Assembly: GCA_014338405.1 (NCBI GenBank)
Contig: JTDE01000023.1
Location: 439,871 to 503,870 of the forward strand
Source: Paragonimus skrjabini miyazakii
Taxonomy: Eukaryota; Platyhelminthes; Trematoda; Plagiorchiida; Troglotrematidae
Reading direction: 5' to 3'
DNA length: 64,000 nt
Shown here in pieces: positions 34,261 through 46,085 of this stretch. Every line of letters begins with the position of its first letter. The stretch's first letter is position 1. The notes under the pieces were generated by a model. It was not told the DNA's origin, ran no database searches, and saw only the letters and a program-made list of their open reading frames with translations. The position numbers and the translations under genes are program-made.

Positions 34261-34910
34261 TGCTCTAAACAGTCCGACTGATGACTTCAGTGGGAGACGG
34301 AAGCTGCAGTCACTTGTGTGTAATTTTCTCTCTAAACAGCCGTTTGATTCAAACCACCAAAGGACTCGTTCCACACAATCGCGAGCGTAGTTTGTCTGAC
34401 CATTCTGTCTCTCACGTTATCTATCAGTTCAATTGTAGTTGCGGTGAAATTTACATAGGCAGAACAGACCAACAGCCATCTCAGCGAGTGGCAGAACACG
34501 TCCCGAACTGGTTAAAACAACTCATGACACAACAATCTGAAACCGGTGAATCCGTCACTCAAAGCCCCACATCATCGAGTGTCAAACTTCTCATGACAAC
34601 AGGTCATCAGGTTGATCCAGTTAGTTCATTCAACATATTAATACGTCAGCAGAACCCAAAGCTACCGGGCTTTAGCAAAGCCATGTTGATCAGAACTATT
34701 CTGTCGGCGCTATATGCACAAAGTGGTTGAAGCAGCCCATAGGGTTGCCGTAGTGATGAGGACATAATAAGTGGTGTGACTGCATACGTGTCCATACCCT
34801 GTCTATCTCTATTTGCGTGTTATACGCAACTCGCATGTTTTACGTTTGCCACTGATAAGGGTAGACGAAATATTAACATATCGCAGCATATGTCATCTTT
34901 CTGCCTTGAT
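34261..34910 (+). mobile_element. 5'-truncated Penelope-like element (PLE-e)
   Basis: An endonuclease-domain frame (34281-34730) is followed by a possible PLE-type tail near 34850-34890. The upstream part C-V-I-F-S-L-N-S-R-L-I matches the segment that normally precedes the GIY-YIG domain in these elements. No RT palm is found upstream. The domain belongs to a different subfamily from PLE-d and PLE-g: E-H-V-P-N-W-L here, against E-D-H-P-V-W-L in PLE-d. Confidence 0.7.
34281..34730 (+). pseudogene. PLE GIY-YIG endonuclease (PLE-e)
   Basis: The 149-codon frame carries V-I-Y-Q-F-N-C-S-C-G (residues 46-55), Y-I-G-R-T (58-62), S-Q-R-V-A-E-H-V-P-N-W-L (67-78, Arg69 in the catalytic position) and T-G-H-Q-V-D-P. 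The catalytic Glu seems replaced: where others have A-E-A or A-E-S, this reads S-K-A (Lys133). The last residues L-Y-A-Q are followed by a frame break, with the expected tail continuing in another frame. It has the best preserved GIY-YIG signature in the window but is probably inactive. The Met start is arbitrary. Confidence 0.8.
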
Positions 34911-37900
34911 GAAGTTATTAAAGGGAACCCAGTGTTTCATATTCATATGAAGTCTACAGCAAAAACTAAAACCCAATGAACTCCCGGTTACAATTCTGGA
35001 TTTCTCGTTCTGTTTTGATGAAAGTGTGAGCTATTTATCTTCACATTTTCTGTAAAGCAATATAATTTATTCATTGTCTACACTGTTTAAACAGCCCTTG
35101 TTCAATGAAAAATGGACTCCACTTTGACTTTCATTCTAGCCTCAACTCCTACGTGCACTTGTGGCCTACTAACATTTGTTTTTCCCAGAATCCGATGGAT
35201 GTTTTTAGGATGAGAACATACTGGAGTACATATTTTCTGCTCATATGGACGTACTAACGCTGGTATTCAATGTAAACCTCGGGACGATTAACAAAGTGGT
35301 GTGTGATGTGTCGTCTTCGCTAAATTTTGTTAAGAAAATCAGAAAGTTGATGACCACTTCTGAATAGTTAATGATACTCGTATAAACAACGGTGGATAGT
35401 AGCCCTGAACGATCAGAAACAGTTCACTCACGACAGACAAACCTACCGTTAAACGAATATACATTTGGCATTGAGTAGTGCTTGTGGCTTTTTTAAGTGT
35501 TCTATAAATTTGATGAGTGGACTGCCCCAGAAAATTAGTTGTAGGTGAATAATATTATTTTTATCCTCAAGTGCCTACAGGATTTTGTTACTTCACTGTT
35601 GGTACTCACTTTTTAATAACACTAGCAGAGGACATACTTCGATCTTGAACCCTTTATCTTCGCAGAAGAACTGTCCATCTTGTGTGTCCTTTAATAATAC
35701 ATCAGGCAAAAACGTCTGTTTGAACAAAACATGCAACTAACTGTTTGCTATGCTTAATTTTCTGAAAAACAACCTTCAACGCGTTGAGCTAGCGCCTCTT
35801 GTTTGTTCTATAATTTTTCCGAACTAACAAGTATGGTGAAATCATCAATGTTATATTACACCAACGATCAGAAATTTTGAAAGGCTGCGTTATAGATGAA
35901 GAATGTGCATTTTCTGCTAAATATCTTGAATTATTTTAATGAATGGTTTTTAACCTCATACCTTACCTAGCAATTTGAGCGTTTATGATAAAATCGCACT
36001 ATCGTCAGGTTCGTGATACTTATCAACGTATATATATCATACTAGTCACCATTCAGTTTAAATATTTGTACCCTGGTAAAAGATAATATGTATGCCTAAA
36101 ATTTAGGAGCTATCACATACAATACAGCAGTAAGTCTCCGTTTTTCCTCAGAGGAATTTGCTAAGCTATACCTTTCAAAGTATGATTACGCCTTTTTAAT
36201 GTTCGAGTACATGTTACCAGATTTCCAATTGTCCATTTATTAGTTGCCCTTCACGCTTCCTTAATACTCAATAACTCTAAAATAAATTTGTTCACCAAAT
36301 TCAAAAGTAATGTTTTCTGCCTTACCTGTAAAATTTGTAAGCTGAGTGATAAAAAATGGAGTGATTCGGCTGGTGTTTTTATCATTTCCGGACGAAAGTA
36401 TAAAATTTAAAGGGCTTAGAAAAAAGAAAATATTAAATCTCATTCGAGTTGTCTGCGTCGTAAAAAAAAACAAAAATCGCAAGGTAAATTGATTTCTCAC
36501 ATTTTCGTTAATTGCAAACAAGAACAGAAAAACAGCAAATTCCAAACAAATTAGCTGAAAGTACAAAAACACATGAAAGGCAAAGATTGACAGTATGCTG
36601 TTCTGTGTTTGTAAACCAGCTGCCGATAGCTGATCGGTGAGGATTCAAGAAAGCTTCCTACTACTTCAAACGTCAAGGTTACCTATGCCATAAACCCAAA
36701 TGCGAACCCCACTGTTTTCCACAAACCACTGTATCTATCAGTTTTCTTGTAGGCGCATAAACGTTTACATCAGTAAACTTGAAACGACGTTCTAAACTAT
36801 GGTCAAGACACATACCTCAAAGTAGTTCAGACATGAAGTAGCTTACCCAACAAAGGAGGATACATTGTACAAAGCCAAATAGACACTCAGTCTATTGCGG
36901 AGCAAATAAAAAGCAACAGACCGCGACGTTAATACAGCGTCAACAGTCACATGTTTTGTTAATGCTCGCGGTTTACAAACTGTAGGGTATACCGAAGCCT
37001 CACTGCTCAGCAGTCGTCAGTTGGATCTCTGGGTACAACAGATAATTGACTTCCAACCTCTGCTTGTTTCAAGTTACTATCTAGATTAATCTGTAATTTC
37101 ACGTCAATTTTGATTTGTTATGATAATCATGAATTTCAACCGAATTCATTTCGTAGTCCCAGTCATTCGAAAGATCGTGTTAAAACTGACCCGTGACAAG
37201 TTAACAGAAGGTTAATTTTTAGCTTTGCTGTCTCCAGAAAGTTAAATCTCGATTAACTATCTCACGGACTCGAACTTGGGACACAAAGCTTTTTTAAGTA
37301 GTTAGTCGTATACACTCATTTTCTTAAGGGCTGTAGGACGGACGTTGCTTATTTGCACTATTTAGGTGGAAAAACACACATCTCTAACTAATGAGGAATG
37401 TTGTAGTTCATTTTCCAGTATGTTCCCCGCACCAAACTTATTGTGACTGATGCCAAGGCAATTGAATCAGACTGACTCATCAGCTTTCTCGGTGTCTCAG
37501 ATCAGCAAACTCTTATGCTTCGAAATACTCAATTTTGCCAGATTGATAAACTGAGAACATTTTATAAACTGTCCTGATAGAATCGTTTAGATGCAATTTC
37601 CAACAGGTATGTTAACCGCATTAATCAGCCGTTCACTCGAAGCTGCAAGCAATTTTTCCAGAAACCTACTTTCCAGTCACACACAGTAAACAGATTCCAG
37701 CAGATGGCTTCGGCTATATTTGCACCATACGGCAAATGTTCTCTGTTATAAGCACCTGGCATATCGACCAGATGTATTTTTTGTGGAAAACAAGGGTAAT
37801 GCGAAAGTTATTATCCGTTCATTAAACGGTCACCAAACGTCGAATTTCATTTTTACGAATGAATGTATCATCATCATCATCATCATCATCATAGACAGCA

Positions 37901-40900
37901 ATACATCAGTGGTTCACACTGATGCTTAACTGCCACAGAATGAATGTATCATTTGTACGTGGATACTACCATGGAACAAGCGATTACACCTTGTAGATTA
38001 TCGATGTTGATTATTGTGGACGTTTTAGTAACGTTTCGTTTGTTCTGCAACCGGTTGCGTATGCTACAGGTTATTTATTGACGCGGCTTTATCAATCTTC
38101 GACACCAAAGTGATCATACAAGAATAAAGACAACATCGGACTTTCGAGCAATAAGCGATTCAGGATTTCGGATTCTACAGTGACCTGACAGCTTTCCATT
38201 TTTATAACCTATAAAACCCATGCAGTGATGTTCAATGAACTGAGTTGTATCATTTACTAAATGCCCTTAAACCTCAAATAATTGTTCCAAGTTGAGGATG
38301 CTTTGATTCAAATGTCAAAATTAACGTACGAAAGGAAGTGGTTAAAGAAGCTTCAACAATATACACAATAATTGATAAATTGCAAAATATCTGGATGAGA
38401 TGGTTTGCAGATGAAGCTATAATGGTTAGTTTTTAGTGCTTGACATTTTATGACAAGTCGTTTTACTCACTCCCCTGGTTAATGTAATTAGAAACTTACA
38501 ACTTTTCCTTCGTAGTTCACAGTTAGAAATAGGAAGAGAACTCAGAAATTTGTTTCCCAATGCAGCACCTCTATGGTCAACCTTCATTGTTCATCGCCCC
38601 CAATGCCCCGATTTACTCGTTTATGCCTTATCTGGACAAGCACTTTTATAGTGAAAGTCGACAACTCAGTTACGTTAGCTGAACCAAGGTGGCGAAAACG
38701 TACATCGTTGTAGATGTATTTCTTAATGTAGATGTGGGTGAGATTTTGATACAGCCACATACCAAGAATTCTCATCCAACTATAACGGCCCTGACAAGTT
38801 AACTTGTAACCATTTTTAGTTGCAAAACAACTCTGGTTTCAGCCCATATCTTGTTGCGATTCTGAGTGGCCTCACATGGGACAACCTTTTAAGTGGGTAA
38901 CCATCTTTCAGGCTCCTCTAGTCGTTACCATAGAAAAATATTGGCTACTACAGAAAGTTTCTCATTTTGAACCCATCCGTGCTCGTTAAAAATCAACCAT
39001 ATTACTGCACTGCGAACAATGTTCTCAAACGTTTTGCTTGATAGTTTAAAACACGATTGCGTTACCTTCTGAACAGAGACCGGACGCAGTTTCACTAGAC
39101 GAATCCCGGACTACATTCACCTTGAGTGCTGGTTTCTAACTTTTGAAACTTTTTGCCCCCTTGGTTTTAAATTCATTATGTTATCACTCCAAAAAATTCA
39201 CAGATATTGCTTGAACATTAAATTCAGAACAGTGGCTGTCAAATTCACCGAGTAATTTAATCGCACTTATAACAGTAGCCATTTTCAAAAGTGAATGTAA
39301 CAAGTGCTTGGTGAACCCATAACGTTTCCTAAGCATCAGTCTGAAGATTACCTCATACAGACAGGTTAGAAGTACTCGGCCTGGTCAATTTTCCACTGTC
39401 AACAAATGCTTGCACGTAACTCCATAAAAGAGATGGAGTCACTCACTTTGATGAACAACAATCTGTAGATAGCAAATAAAATCATCTATCGCAGACCTTT
39501 GAATTAACCAGCAAAAATACTTTGTCGACCTCTTCCGTAGAGAAGGTGTAGGCATGAACTCCAGTTTTGTCAAGTCTTCTTGAGAATGAGCACATTCCCA
39601 CATCTTGTAGAGATATTCCGGTGACAGAGAGCACCAAGAGGTTGTAATAGTTCTTAGCCACATTGATATATGACTTATCTTTTGGTTATTCGGAAGACAG
39701 GTAGAATATTCTTGCGGAAACAGAATACCAAGTAAAAGCTGTGGAAAAAACGTCAGCATTTTCCAATCACTGTTTACCTCATAAAGCTTTATCTACTACG
39801 GATGCTGAAGCACATATTTTGATAGCTACAAGTCTACGATCACTGTAGAAGGCTATGATTATCAAATGCTGAACAGAACATGGAAGACGTAATAAGTTCC
39901 ACATTATCATCGATCATCTCGCCAAAATCTGGGTATGAACAGGCGTGTGTCATTCATCGTTTGGTGTTTCAGTTCATGTTTAATCAACTGTTCAAAGTTT
40001 CGGTTATATGGGTTAGTTGGGAGCTTAATGAGTAAGTAAATACATTAATGTTTCCTGAATTGTTTTTATTAATACAATTGATATTAACGGTTTCAAATTT
40101 GCCGCATATCTCAGGTGTAAAAATAGAATAGATTCGCTTGCCAATCAGCATGCACTGACGCTCATAACAATATGGGATATTACGAAGCAAACAAAGTTCT
40201 GCTTACTGGCATCATCACAACGCACATTCTTACTTAAATACCCTACCGACATCTCCGTGAATCCACGGAATTTGCTCAGGTTTTTCAAAGTACTTAGTAA
40301 AGGATGGGGAAACATTACTGTTCATTATATCTGAGTTGTAACTGTTGATAGTTTTCAACTTAGGTCTATAAACCGTTTGTGAGTAAGCAAAGGCCAATGA
40401 TGAAGGAAAGAGAAACAGATACCTACCCAGAGTTCAATTCCCCTGATATCAGGACCGGTGTGTACGCAATGCTCGTAGGACCTTACAACATATACAACAC
40501 ATCCAATCTTAAATGGAGGGTGCAAAAGCAAATGCACAGAATGATAGTTCGTTTGTCTTTCTCTAAGAGTTGTCGATCCTGTTGAATTCGTCAACTTGTC
40601 TGTACAGACAAAACTTTGCAGGCAGGTTGAGATGCAGAAGAAAACCCTGACGAACAATTGTGTTTGATTAAATATCGTTAGATAAGCAGGATTATATACG
40701 TTCTACGAGTTTAAAAAAAGTATTAAACTATGCGTCGTACGACTGGCCAGTTAAAGACTATATCACACCCTAAAAGTCTTTATAGCAAGATCTTTCATTT
40801 GATTTATATATATTTGGTCCGCTGTTGCAAGCTATGCCGATAAACTGAGTTTCTTCATGAAAGCTCGGTCATCACTAGCATCTCTAGGCTCTGACAACTC

Positions 40901-41590
40901 TCGGTGGATAGGATAATATACACATAACATGAGCCAACACAGTTTCAGAGAGTTTGTGAGTCCAAGACATTATGTTCGTAGAATAGTTGCAATTCGATCA
41001 GTTTGGAATGATATCAGAAAACATGAAACTGGAAGGGACTGAAGTCTGCTTGGGAGTAAAATCATGGTCAGTCTTAAACAGAATTTATTTTACAAAATGT
41101 CAATACAGATAAACAGTTCGGCCCTCTCATATTTTTACTACGTGGTACACAAATCATTCAATCACGTCATATATGCAATTCGTCATCCCACATAACAGCA
41201 AAGTGGGTACCGGAAGATGTTAGAGTATTGAGCATCAGTTGTGCTTATACAGCGCACAAGGCACACAGAATTTCGTTAAAAAATGGAAACTGTCACTATG
41301 ACTAATCATCATGTACATTTGCTATGCGCCTGTTTGTTGTCCACTAAAAACATGTTTACAAGACACAAATTTATTTGTGGACATTTTGGTCGATCAGATA
41401 TTCGACTGGGCATATTTACGCTCACGTTAATAAAGAATACTTCTGACATATGCTTTTAATGTTCAGTACAAAACTAACAAGGAAATTTTAGGGTTATAAG
41501 GATGGGACCGCACTGAGGTACCAAGTAGGCCCAAAACAAGCATAGATTTCTATACAGATGCTAGGGCGTCACTAACTAGGCAAGTATGTT
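34911..41590. other. Long stretch without recognisable gene
   Basis: About 6.7 kb where I can name nothing except a (CAT)n microsatellite at 37867-37892. Open frames (for example 36261-36572 minus, 39439-39759 minus, 40355-40657 minus) are low-complexity or show no family resemblance. The stretch could be intron or intergenic DNA. Confidence 0.4.
37867..37892 (+). repeat. (CAT)n microsatellite
   Basis: About nine uninterrupted ATC/CAT units run inside a short open frame, where they would encode a run of isoleucines. That argues the frame is not a gene. Confidence 0.9.
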
Positions 41591-41599
41591 GAGTATATT

Positions 41600-41790
41600 T
41601 GCTTCTACCGACCGTACGCAGAAGTCAAATCCGGATTTGAATCACTTGCCCTCACTCCCATGTTCGATCAGACAAATTCCACCGTCACGTTAACCTCTGT
41701 AATGGATATAGAAAGCTTGTTTCTTCTATTAGATGTCAAGCCGGCTAAGCTTCCGAGTAGTAGGTTGCAACCTCCCGCTCACCCCTGAAC
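41600..41790 (+). pseudogene. PLE reverse transcriptase fragment (PLE-f)
   Basis: One frame reads I-C-F-Y-R-P-Y, matching L-C-F-Y-R-R-Y before the YVDD box of PLE-b, with the catalytic V-D-D itself mutated (A-E-V). It continues with F-D-Q-T-N-S-T-V-T-L-T-S (against F-N-Q-A-H-P-A-I-T-F-T-S) and then L-L-D-V (against F-L-D-V). The aligned spacing is right. Single-locus evidence by eye, moderate confidence. Confidence 0.5.
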
Positions 41791-42614
41791 ATCAGGAACC
41801 ACACAATGCACCCACATTATAATAGCCTTGTGTTATGAAACAGAGACGAAACTCATCCACTGCCTTAATCGAACATCAATGAAAATGTGATTTTCAGACA
41901 GTAGCTGAGAATAATCACCAAAGAGTTCAGAGAATATGGCCATCCAAACTGTTTGCTCATCTGGAACAATATTGTAACTGAGCCACGTGTTCCGGTTATT
42001 GTGGTGGAGGGGGGAAGTTGTATTCAACAGCCTACTGTTTAAGAGTAGTATGTCAACTGATGAACTCTTCGTTGACTTCATCGGACACGCGCATATTACT
42101 GATAGTACACCTGGTCACTTTGTTCACCAAATTCCCTCTACTGAGAGTCAAGCTTGGAAACAAACCACTTATTCTTGACTAAATCAAGGTTGTTTACTCA
42201 TCTTCCTTCATTTTTACTGCAACTTATGCGGTTCACACGCTGTTTAACCACAATAAACCATAGGAATTTGTTGGACGTTGGTACGCTTAGTACTGCTAGC
42301 AAAGTATGTAGAGCGTAGAAAACACCCATGGGTATGGAAGTGTTAGCTTATGAAGACTGAAAGCAGTGTCAACATTAAACAGAATACTGTGTCTCGAATT
42401 TATTTCATATTAGGTTTGTACTGTGAACTATCGATAACGACTCAGATATTGTGATTATTAACCCCACACTATATATACTGCTTAGTTGTGTGTGAAAGTG
42501 AGAAGTTGCCGAATTGGTCTTACCATATCAGTTCAGACTGGGAAAAGCTGCCAACTAACTACTTCGAAAGTTGCAGAAAACCTATTTGCTTTCTAAAGTA
42601 AGCTTGTAAAGACG

Positions 42615-42946
42615 TTTTATGTATACTAATTTACTTATTTCTGTGGCATTAGGCACGTGAGTCACCTGACCAGACGCTCACCTGAACGTACCCATGGACA
42701 CCATCTAGCCTAGTTCAACAGTGGCGTCACCAGGATAATTATCATGGCAAGTAGGGCACACATTGGTAACTAGCAAAATATACCAAGTTCGACCTCTTAG
42801 ATTCTTCCGGTTCAGCAAATCAAACGCAGTCAGTCGAAAACCATGAGATACCCAGCTTTTACTACAGCTAAAGCTATAAGAAATCGGTTGAACAATCTAC
42901 ATTCTTGATCACCAAAGAGTTTTGTTTGGACCTTGTGGTTATCATG
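42615..42946 (+). pseudogene. PLE GIY-YIG endonuclease, decayed (PLE-f)
   Basis: One frame gives V-Y, a stop, then F-T-Y-F-C-G-I-R-H-V-S-H-L-T-R-R-S-P-E-R. This lines up residue by residue with V-Y-Q-F-T-C-S-C-G-x-x-Y-V-G-R-T-T-R-R of better copies. About 150 bp later a frame gives A-K-A-I-R-N-R-L-N-N-L, a stop, then S-F-V-W-T-L-W-L, matching A-E-A-I-A-I-R-L-x-N-P and F-V-x-T-L-x-L-P-W. Each catalytic position checked (Tyr, Gly, Glu) is altered. Confidence 0.5.
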
Positions 42947-42950
42947 GTTG

Positions 42951-43343
42951 ATAAAACTGTAACTGTTCCACTTGCGTCACAAATGTGAGATCACTGCATT
43001 GAAACCCTGTCTTTAGCTGTGTCCCTCATTTAACTGGTCATATTTGCGGTCATTGCGTTTACCGTTAGTTTTCCTTTACAACAGTGCTCCATAGTAACTT
43101 TATGTATTCGGCTTGACGATGAATAGTCGAAAAGCGCTCGATCGCTACACCGTTCTTCTGACAAATCTTACTCACTAGAACATGATCCCACAGAAACTGC
43201 TTGGGATACGCTAGGAGACGCCAAATACAAGAATTATATTGAAGGTCCACTCCATCTAACGTATACATTCACCGGCTAAACAAATGTTGTCTGGAGTTTG
43301 GACATTATTTATCGAAAATAAATTACATTAGAATTCATATAGA
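42951..43343. other. No recognisable gene
   Basis: Nothing supported between the PLE remnant and repeat A4. Confidence 0.35.
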
Positions 43344-43735
43344 TTGAACATCACCCACAACTGATCGCAGCTGTCGCATTCCCATAGACTTTCCAGTCGG
43401 CCCCTTTCGAAAAGAAGCACTAGACTCGAGTTTCGCTCTCATTAGTGTTCATCAGTAGTGCATATCATCGCCACTGCCGGGACTTGAACCACGGACATGC
43501 TGCTCATGAGGCAACCGTGTTACCACTGCGCCATTGACCTCACGTTAGGCACGACCGAATTATCATATGAGAACGCTCAACCACTTTCGCATGTGAGCAA
43601 TAATCGGGCTCAACGATCTTCTTGAGAGGAGACACAGTTACTGTCTGTTAACTCCAATCGATGACCTCTCGACTAGGACTTCTCTCTGAGTTGAAATCAC
43701 AGAAATCTTTGACTTGTTGAGCGGTATTTGATTAG
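43344..43735 (-). repeat. tRNA-derived repeat family A, copy A4 (near full length)
   Basis: A minus-strand copy matching A1 from its 3' end (TTGAACATCACCCACAAC in antisense) through CGAAAAGAAGCACTAGACTC, then the tRNA-like core at about 43480-43545. It continues out through the 5' module to GACCTCTCGACTAGGACTTC and GAAATCACAGAAATCTTTG. The core is the best preserved: anticodon arm GTTGC-CTCATGA-GCAGC pairs fully with a CAT anticodon (tRNA-Met type), B box GGTTCAAGTCC. The extent beyond 43690 rests on a looser match shared with A1 and A6. Confidence 0.8.
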
Positions 43736-44511
43736 AACTGTTGAAGTTTTTGTGTTGAATATGTCTTTACAGGGGAGATATTTCTGACAGTCTGGCCACC
43801 TCTCGAAACAGTGGTCAAAATAACATGTGTTCTGACTGGAAAAAGTGGTGAGTTTTGTTCAGCATATTGTGCGTTGCAACACCCGTAACCACAGAAATGT
43901 AAACCTGAAGTGGCCAACATCTGTTAGGTAAATTATCATTGAAAATAACTAACGTAAACCTAATCATTTCTTCAGTAAGTCTGTATTATGTGTGTATTTA
44001 GAAAAAGACGAAAAACAAAGTCAATTGTTTGCTGATTTTAACTTCTGTAGGATGTTTCTTTTCCCATGGATACTTCAACACTGTGCTACGTGGAGCTATC
44101 AGTGAAAGCAACTTTAGCCAACCCCGTAAAAGAGTTATAGACTTAGAAGCCAGATTAGGATTGTCAGCATACGCACCTTAAACGTCTCATTCCGATCAAA
44201 CTAAAACAGAATTGGGTCCACTTTTTAACAAGCAGAGCGACCAGACTTTAAAAATGTTAACCACCAGAGTGCAAAATGAATTCCATCACTGATCCGTTGT
44301 CGAGGAAGATATCCATATGACTTCAGGTTAGTCGTGTGAACATCTCTGATGCAATTATCAGCGATTATCCGCTGAGAAACGCAGGTCGAAAAAACTTCCG
44401 GTCCAAGGCAATATGGCGGGTACTTAATTAATTCCTAGTCATGCAGAAGTAACAACGTTTAGGGGTACCCGTTGAGTTTTAACAACACGGATGAAGTAGC
44501 GGAGCACTACG
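43736..44511. other. No recognisable gene
   Basis: Nothing supported. The 62-codon minus-strand frame at 43732-43920 has no family resemblance. Confidence 0.35.
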
Positions 44512-44706
44512 TTACTTGGAAGTTTCCTGCATAATTTGGTAAAATGAATCGAGCTCTTTGTCAGGTAAAAGCGCGGCACGCCGCCATGCGATGACAACCT
44601 GAGCCAGCAACTCATCTACAGAGTTCGAACCTGGCACCTTCGATAGCGGGACAACTGATCCAAATAAACAGTGTAGTCGACTCCTTCGTATGAGTAAAAT
44701 TGACAA
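44512..44706 (-). CDS. Candidate exon, unknown protein
   Basis: The 64-codon minus-strand frame ends in a helix-like, charged segment (E-L-L-A-Q-V-V-I-A-W-R-R, then L-P-D-K-E-L-D-S-F-Y). A possible 5' splice site (AA|GTAACG on the minus strand, GT at 44515-44514) overlaps its end. The local base composition is richer in G and C than the flanks. No domain is recognised. A GGTTCGAAC string inside it resembles a tRNA B box, so a degraded tRNA-like repeat is an alternative. Confidence 0.2.
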   Translation of the reverse strand: MSILLIRRSRLHCLFGSVVPLSKVPGSNSVDELLAQVVIAWRRAALLPDKELDSFYQIMQETSK

Positions 44707-45865
44707 TGCATTACAGCAAACCTAGGTAGTGGATACTTGTCGAAGCGTTGCTACTTATGCATCAGCAACCGATTTGCTATTGGCAGATGGTGCTAACACA
44801 ACCTGTCCTGGTTCCATGTGCACCGAAATTGATTGTTTTCTCTCTATACAAATACATATGACGGTTGTTTCATTGATGTTGTACACTACAACTCTACAAT
44901 GGAATTCTTTGTGCATCCCACTGATTAGCGTAAGTGAGATGTTTACAACGAATAATGTATCCCTTTTTGTCATTCTGGTTAACTGTATAAAGGGAGTTGA
45001 AAGTTTCAGATGTCACCATGGAAACAATGATCGGCAACAACGTACAAACTCAATATACCACTAAACGTTAACCATAGATGATACGATTGCCGTCCGGGCA
45101 TGTAATTTCGTTATGTGCTGCTAGAAGAAACCCGTATAGTTCTGTCGACTACCATCTTCACACCCTAGTCGTTCTAGAATTATATTGGATCATACCATGA
45201 AATCAATCTATATAGGAAATTACCAATGCAGAATTAACTGTAATAATCATTGCCGCACACCTGAGGGATAAAATTTTATCATTTTTGACGGATACAATCA
45301 ACGAAATCCCTTACATTTTTTCCTGTCTTTTGATAACCTATCGGGTAGCTATTGGAATGTTAGTCATCTGACGATGATTGATCATAAACATTGCCCACCA
45401 TCTTACCTTCTATGATTTAGCGTTTATTTTCTGACTTGTCGTCTTATGACTTCCATATGGATCTGAACAGTAAATGAATGTCATCCCTTCTCAAGTTATT
45501 TGTTGAATGTTGAAATACTCATTTTATAGTTTATTAGCAAAAATCAATGATACAATCAACGAAAACCGCCTTACGATAAATTTTCAATCGCTCCAACAGT
45601 TCTGTAGACATAAGGTTTGACAGTTCAGGCGCTGTGACAATTCGACCGGAAAAGTGTCACCCAAAGTTTACGCTAAGGTCATTTCTTTCAATCAAGCAGG
45701 TTGATAAGAAGTAGGCAAGGTCAGATGTGTGAACTCATTTTTTTGTTTTATTTGGTCAGCTTACCTCAAAGTGTTCAATTATTTATTCGTCAACATATAT
45801 TGTCTTGCTGTAGATTAACAGACTGACGTCTACTGTTGTCGAGCAGAATTTATTAACATTGTAAA
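44707..45865. other. No recognisable gene
   Basis: Nothing supported. The 111-codon plus frame at 44729-45064 is opposed by an open minus frame and matches nothing I know. Confidence 0.35.
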
Positions 45866-46085
45866 AGAGATCCATTTGCGACAAATCTGGAATTCGGCTG
45901 GATTCGAACCAGCGACAGAAACACTATGCCCAAAGGTAGCAAGCGCTCTACTAGCTGAGCTACGAAGCCGCGTTTGTGCATGGTGTTTCTGTCACCGGTT
46001 CGAATTCAGCCAAAGTCCAGATTTTTCGCAAATGGATCTCTTCTAAAGTATCAAATCTGCCAAACTACTTATCAGATATTGTGAA
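45866..46085. repeat. tRNA-derived repeat family B, palindromic copy B4
   Basis: Inverted arms of about 65-70 bp lie at 45866-45935 and about 45971-46042, both ending outward in AGAGATCCATTTGCG. The left arm holds a complete tRNA-like core on the minus strand (about 45895-45969, A box TAGCTCAGCTAGTAGAGC and B box GGTTCGAATCC in that sense). The right arm holds only the 3' part of a plus-strand core, starting near its anticodon region. The remaining A tail, ATCAAATCTGCCAAACTACT, matches copy B1. It is two family B units joined head to head with the second one shortened. Confidence 0.75.

Larger units (their letters stand above)
41590..42950 (+). mobile_element. Heavily decayed Penelope-like element (PLE-f)
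   Basis: A fragment of RT palm (41600-41790) and a ruined GIY-YIG domain (42615-42946) lie in the right order on the same strand. In PLE-b the equivalent points (C-F-Y-R to V-I-Y) are about 615 bp apart. Here they are about 1,010 bp apart, so roughly 400 bp has been added or the region has drifted beyond recognition. It is probably the oldest copy of the seven. Confidence 0.5.

Noticed and set aside
37720..37929. 69-codon frame at 37.7 kb
   Set aside because: It runs through the (CAT)n microsatellite, giving a run of isoleucines. Nothing supports it as a gene.
43480..43545. A functional tRNA-Met gene
   Set aside because: The anticodon loop is right, but the core is embedded in a longer repeat with six other copies, and no proper 7-bp acceptor stem closes it.
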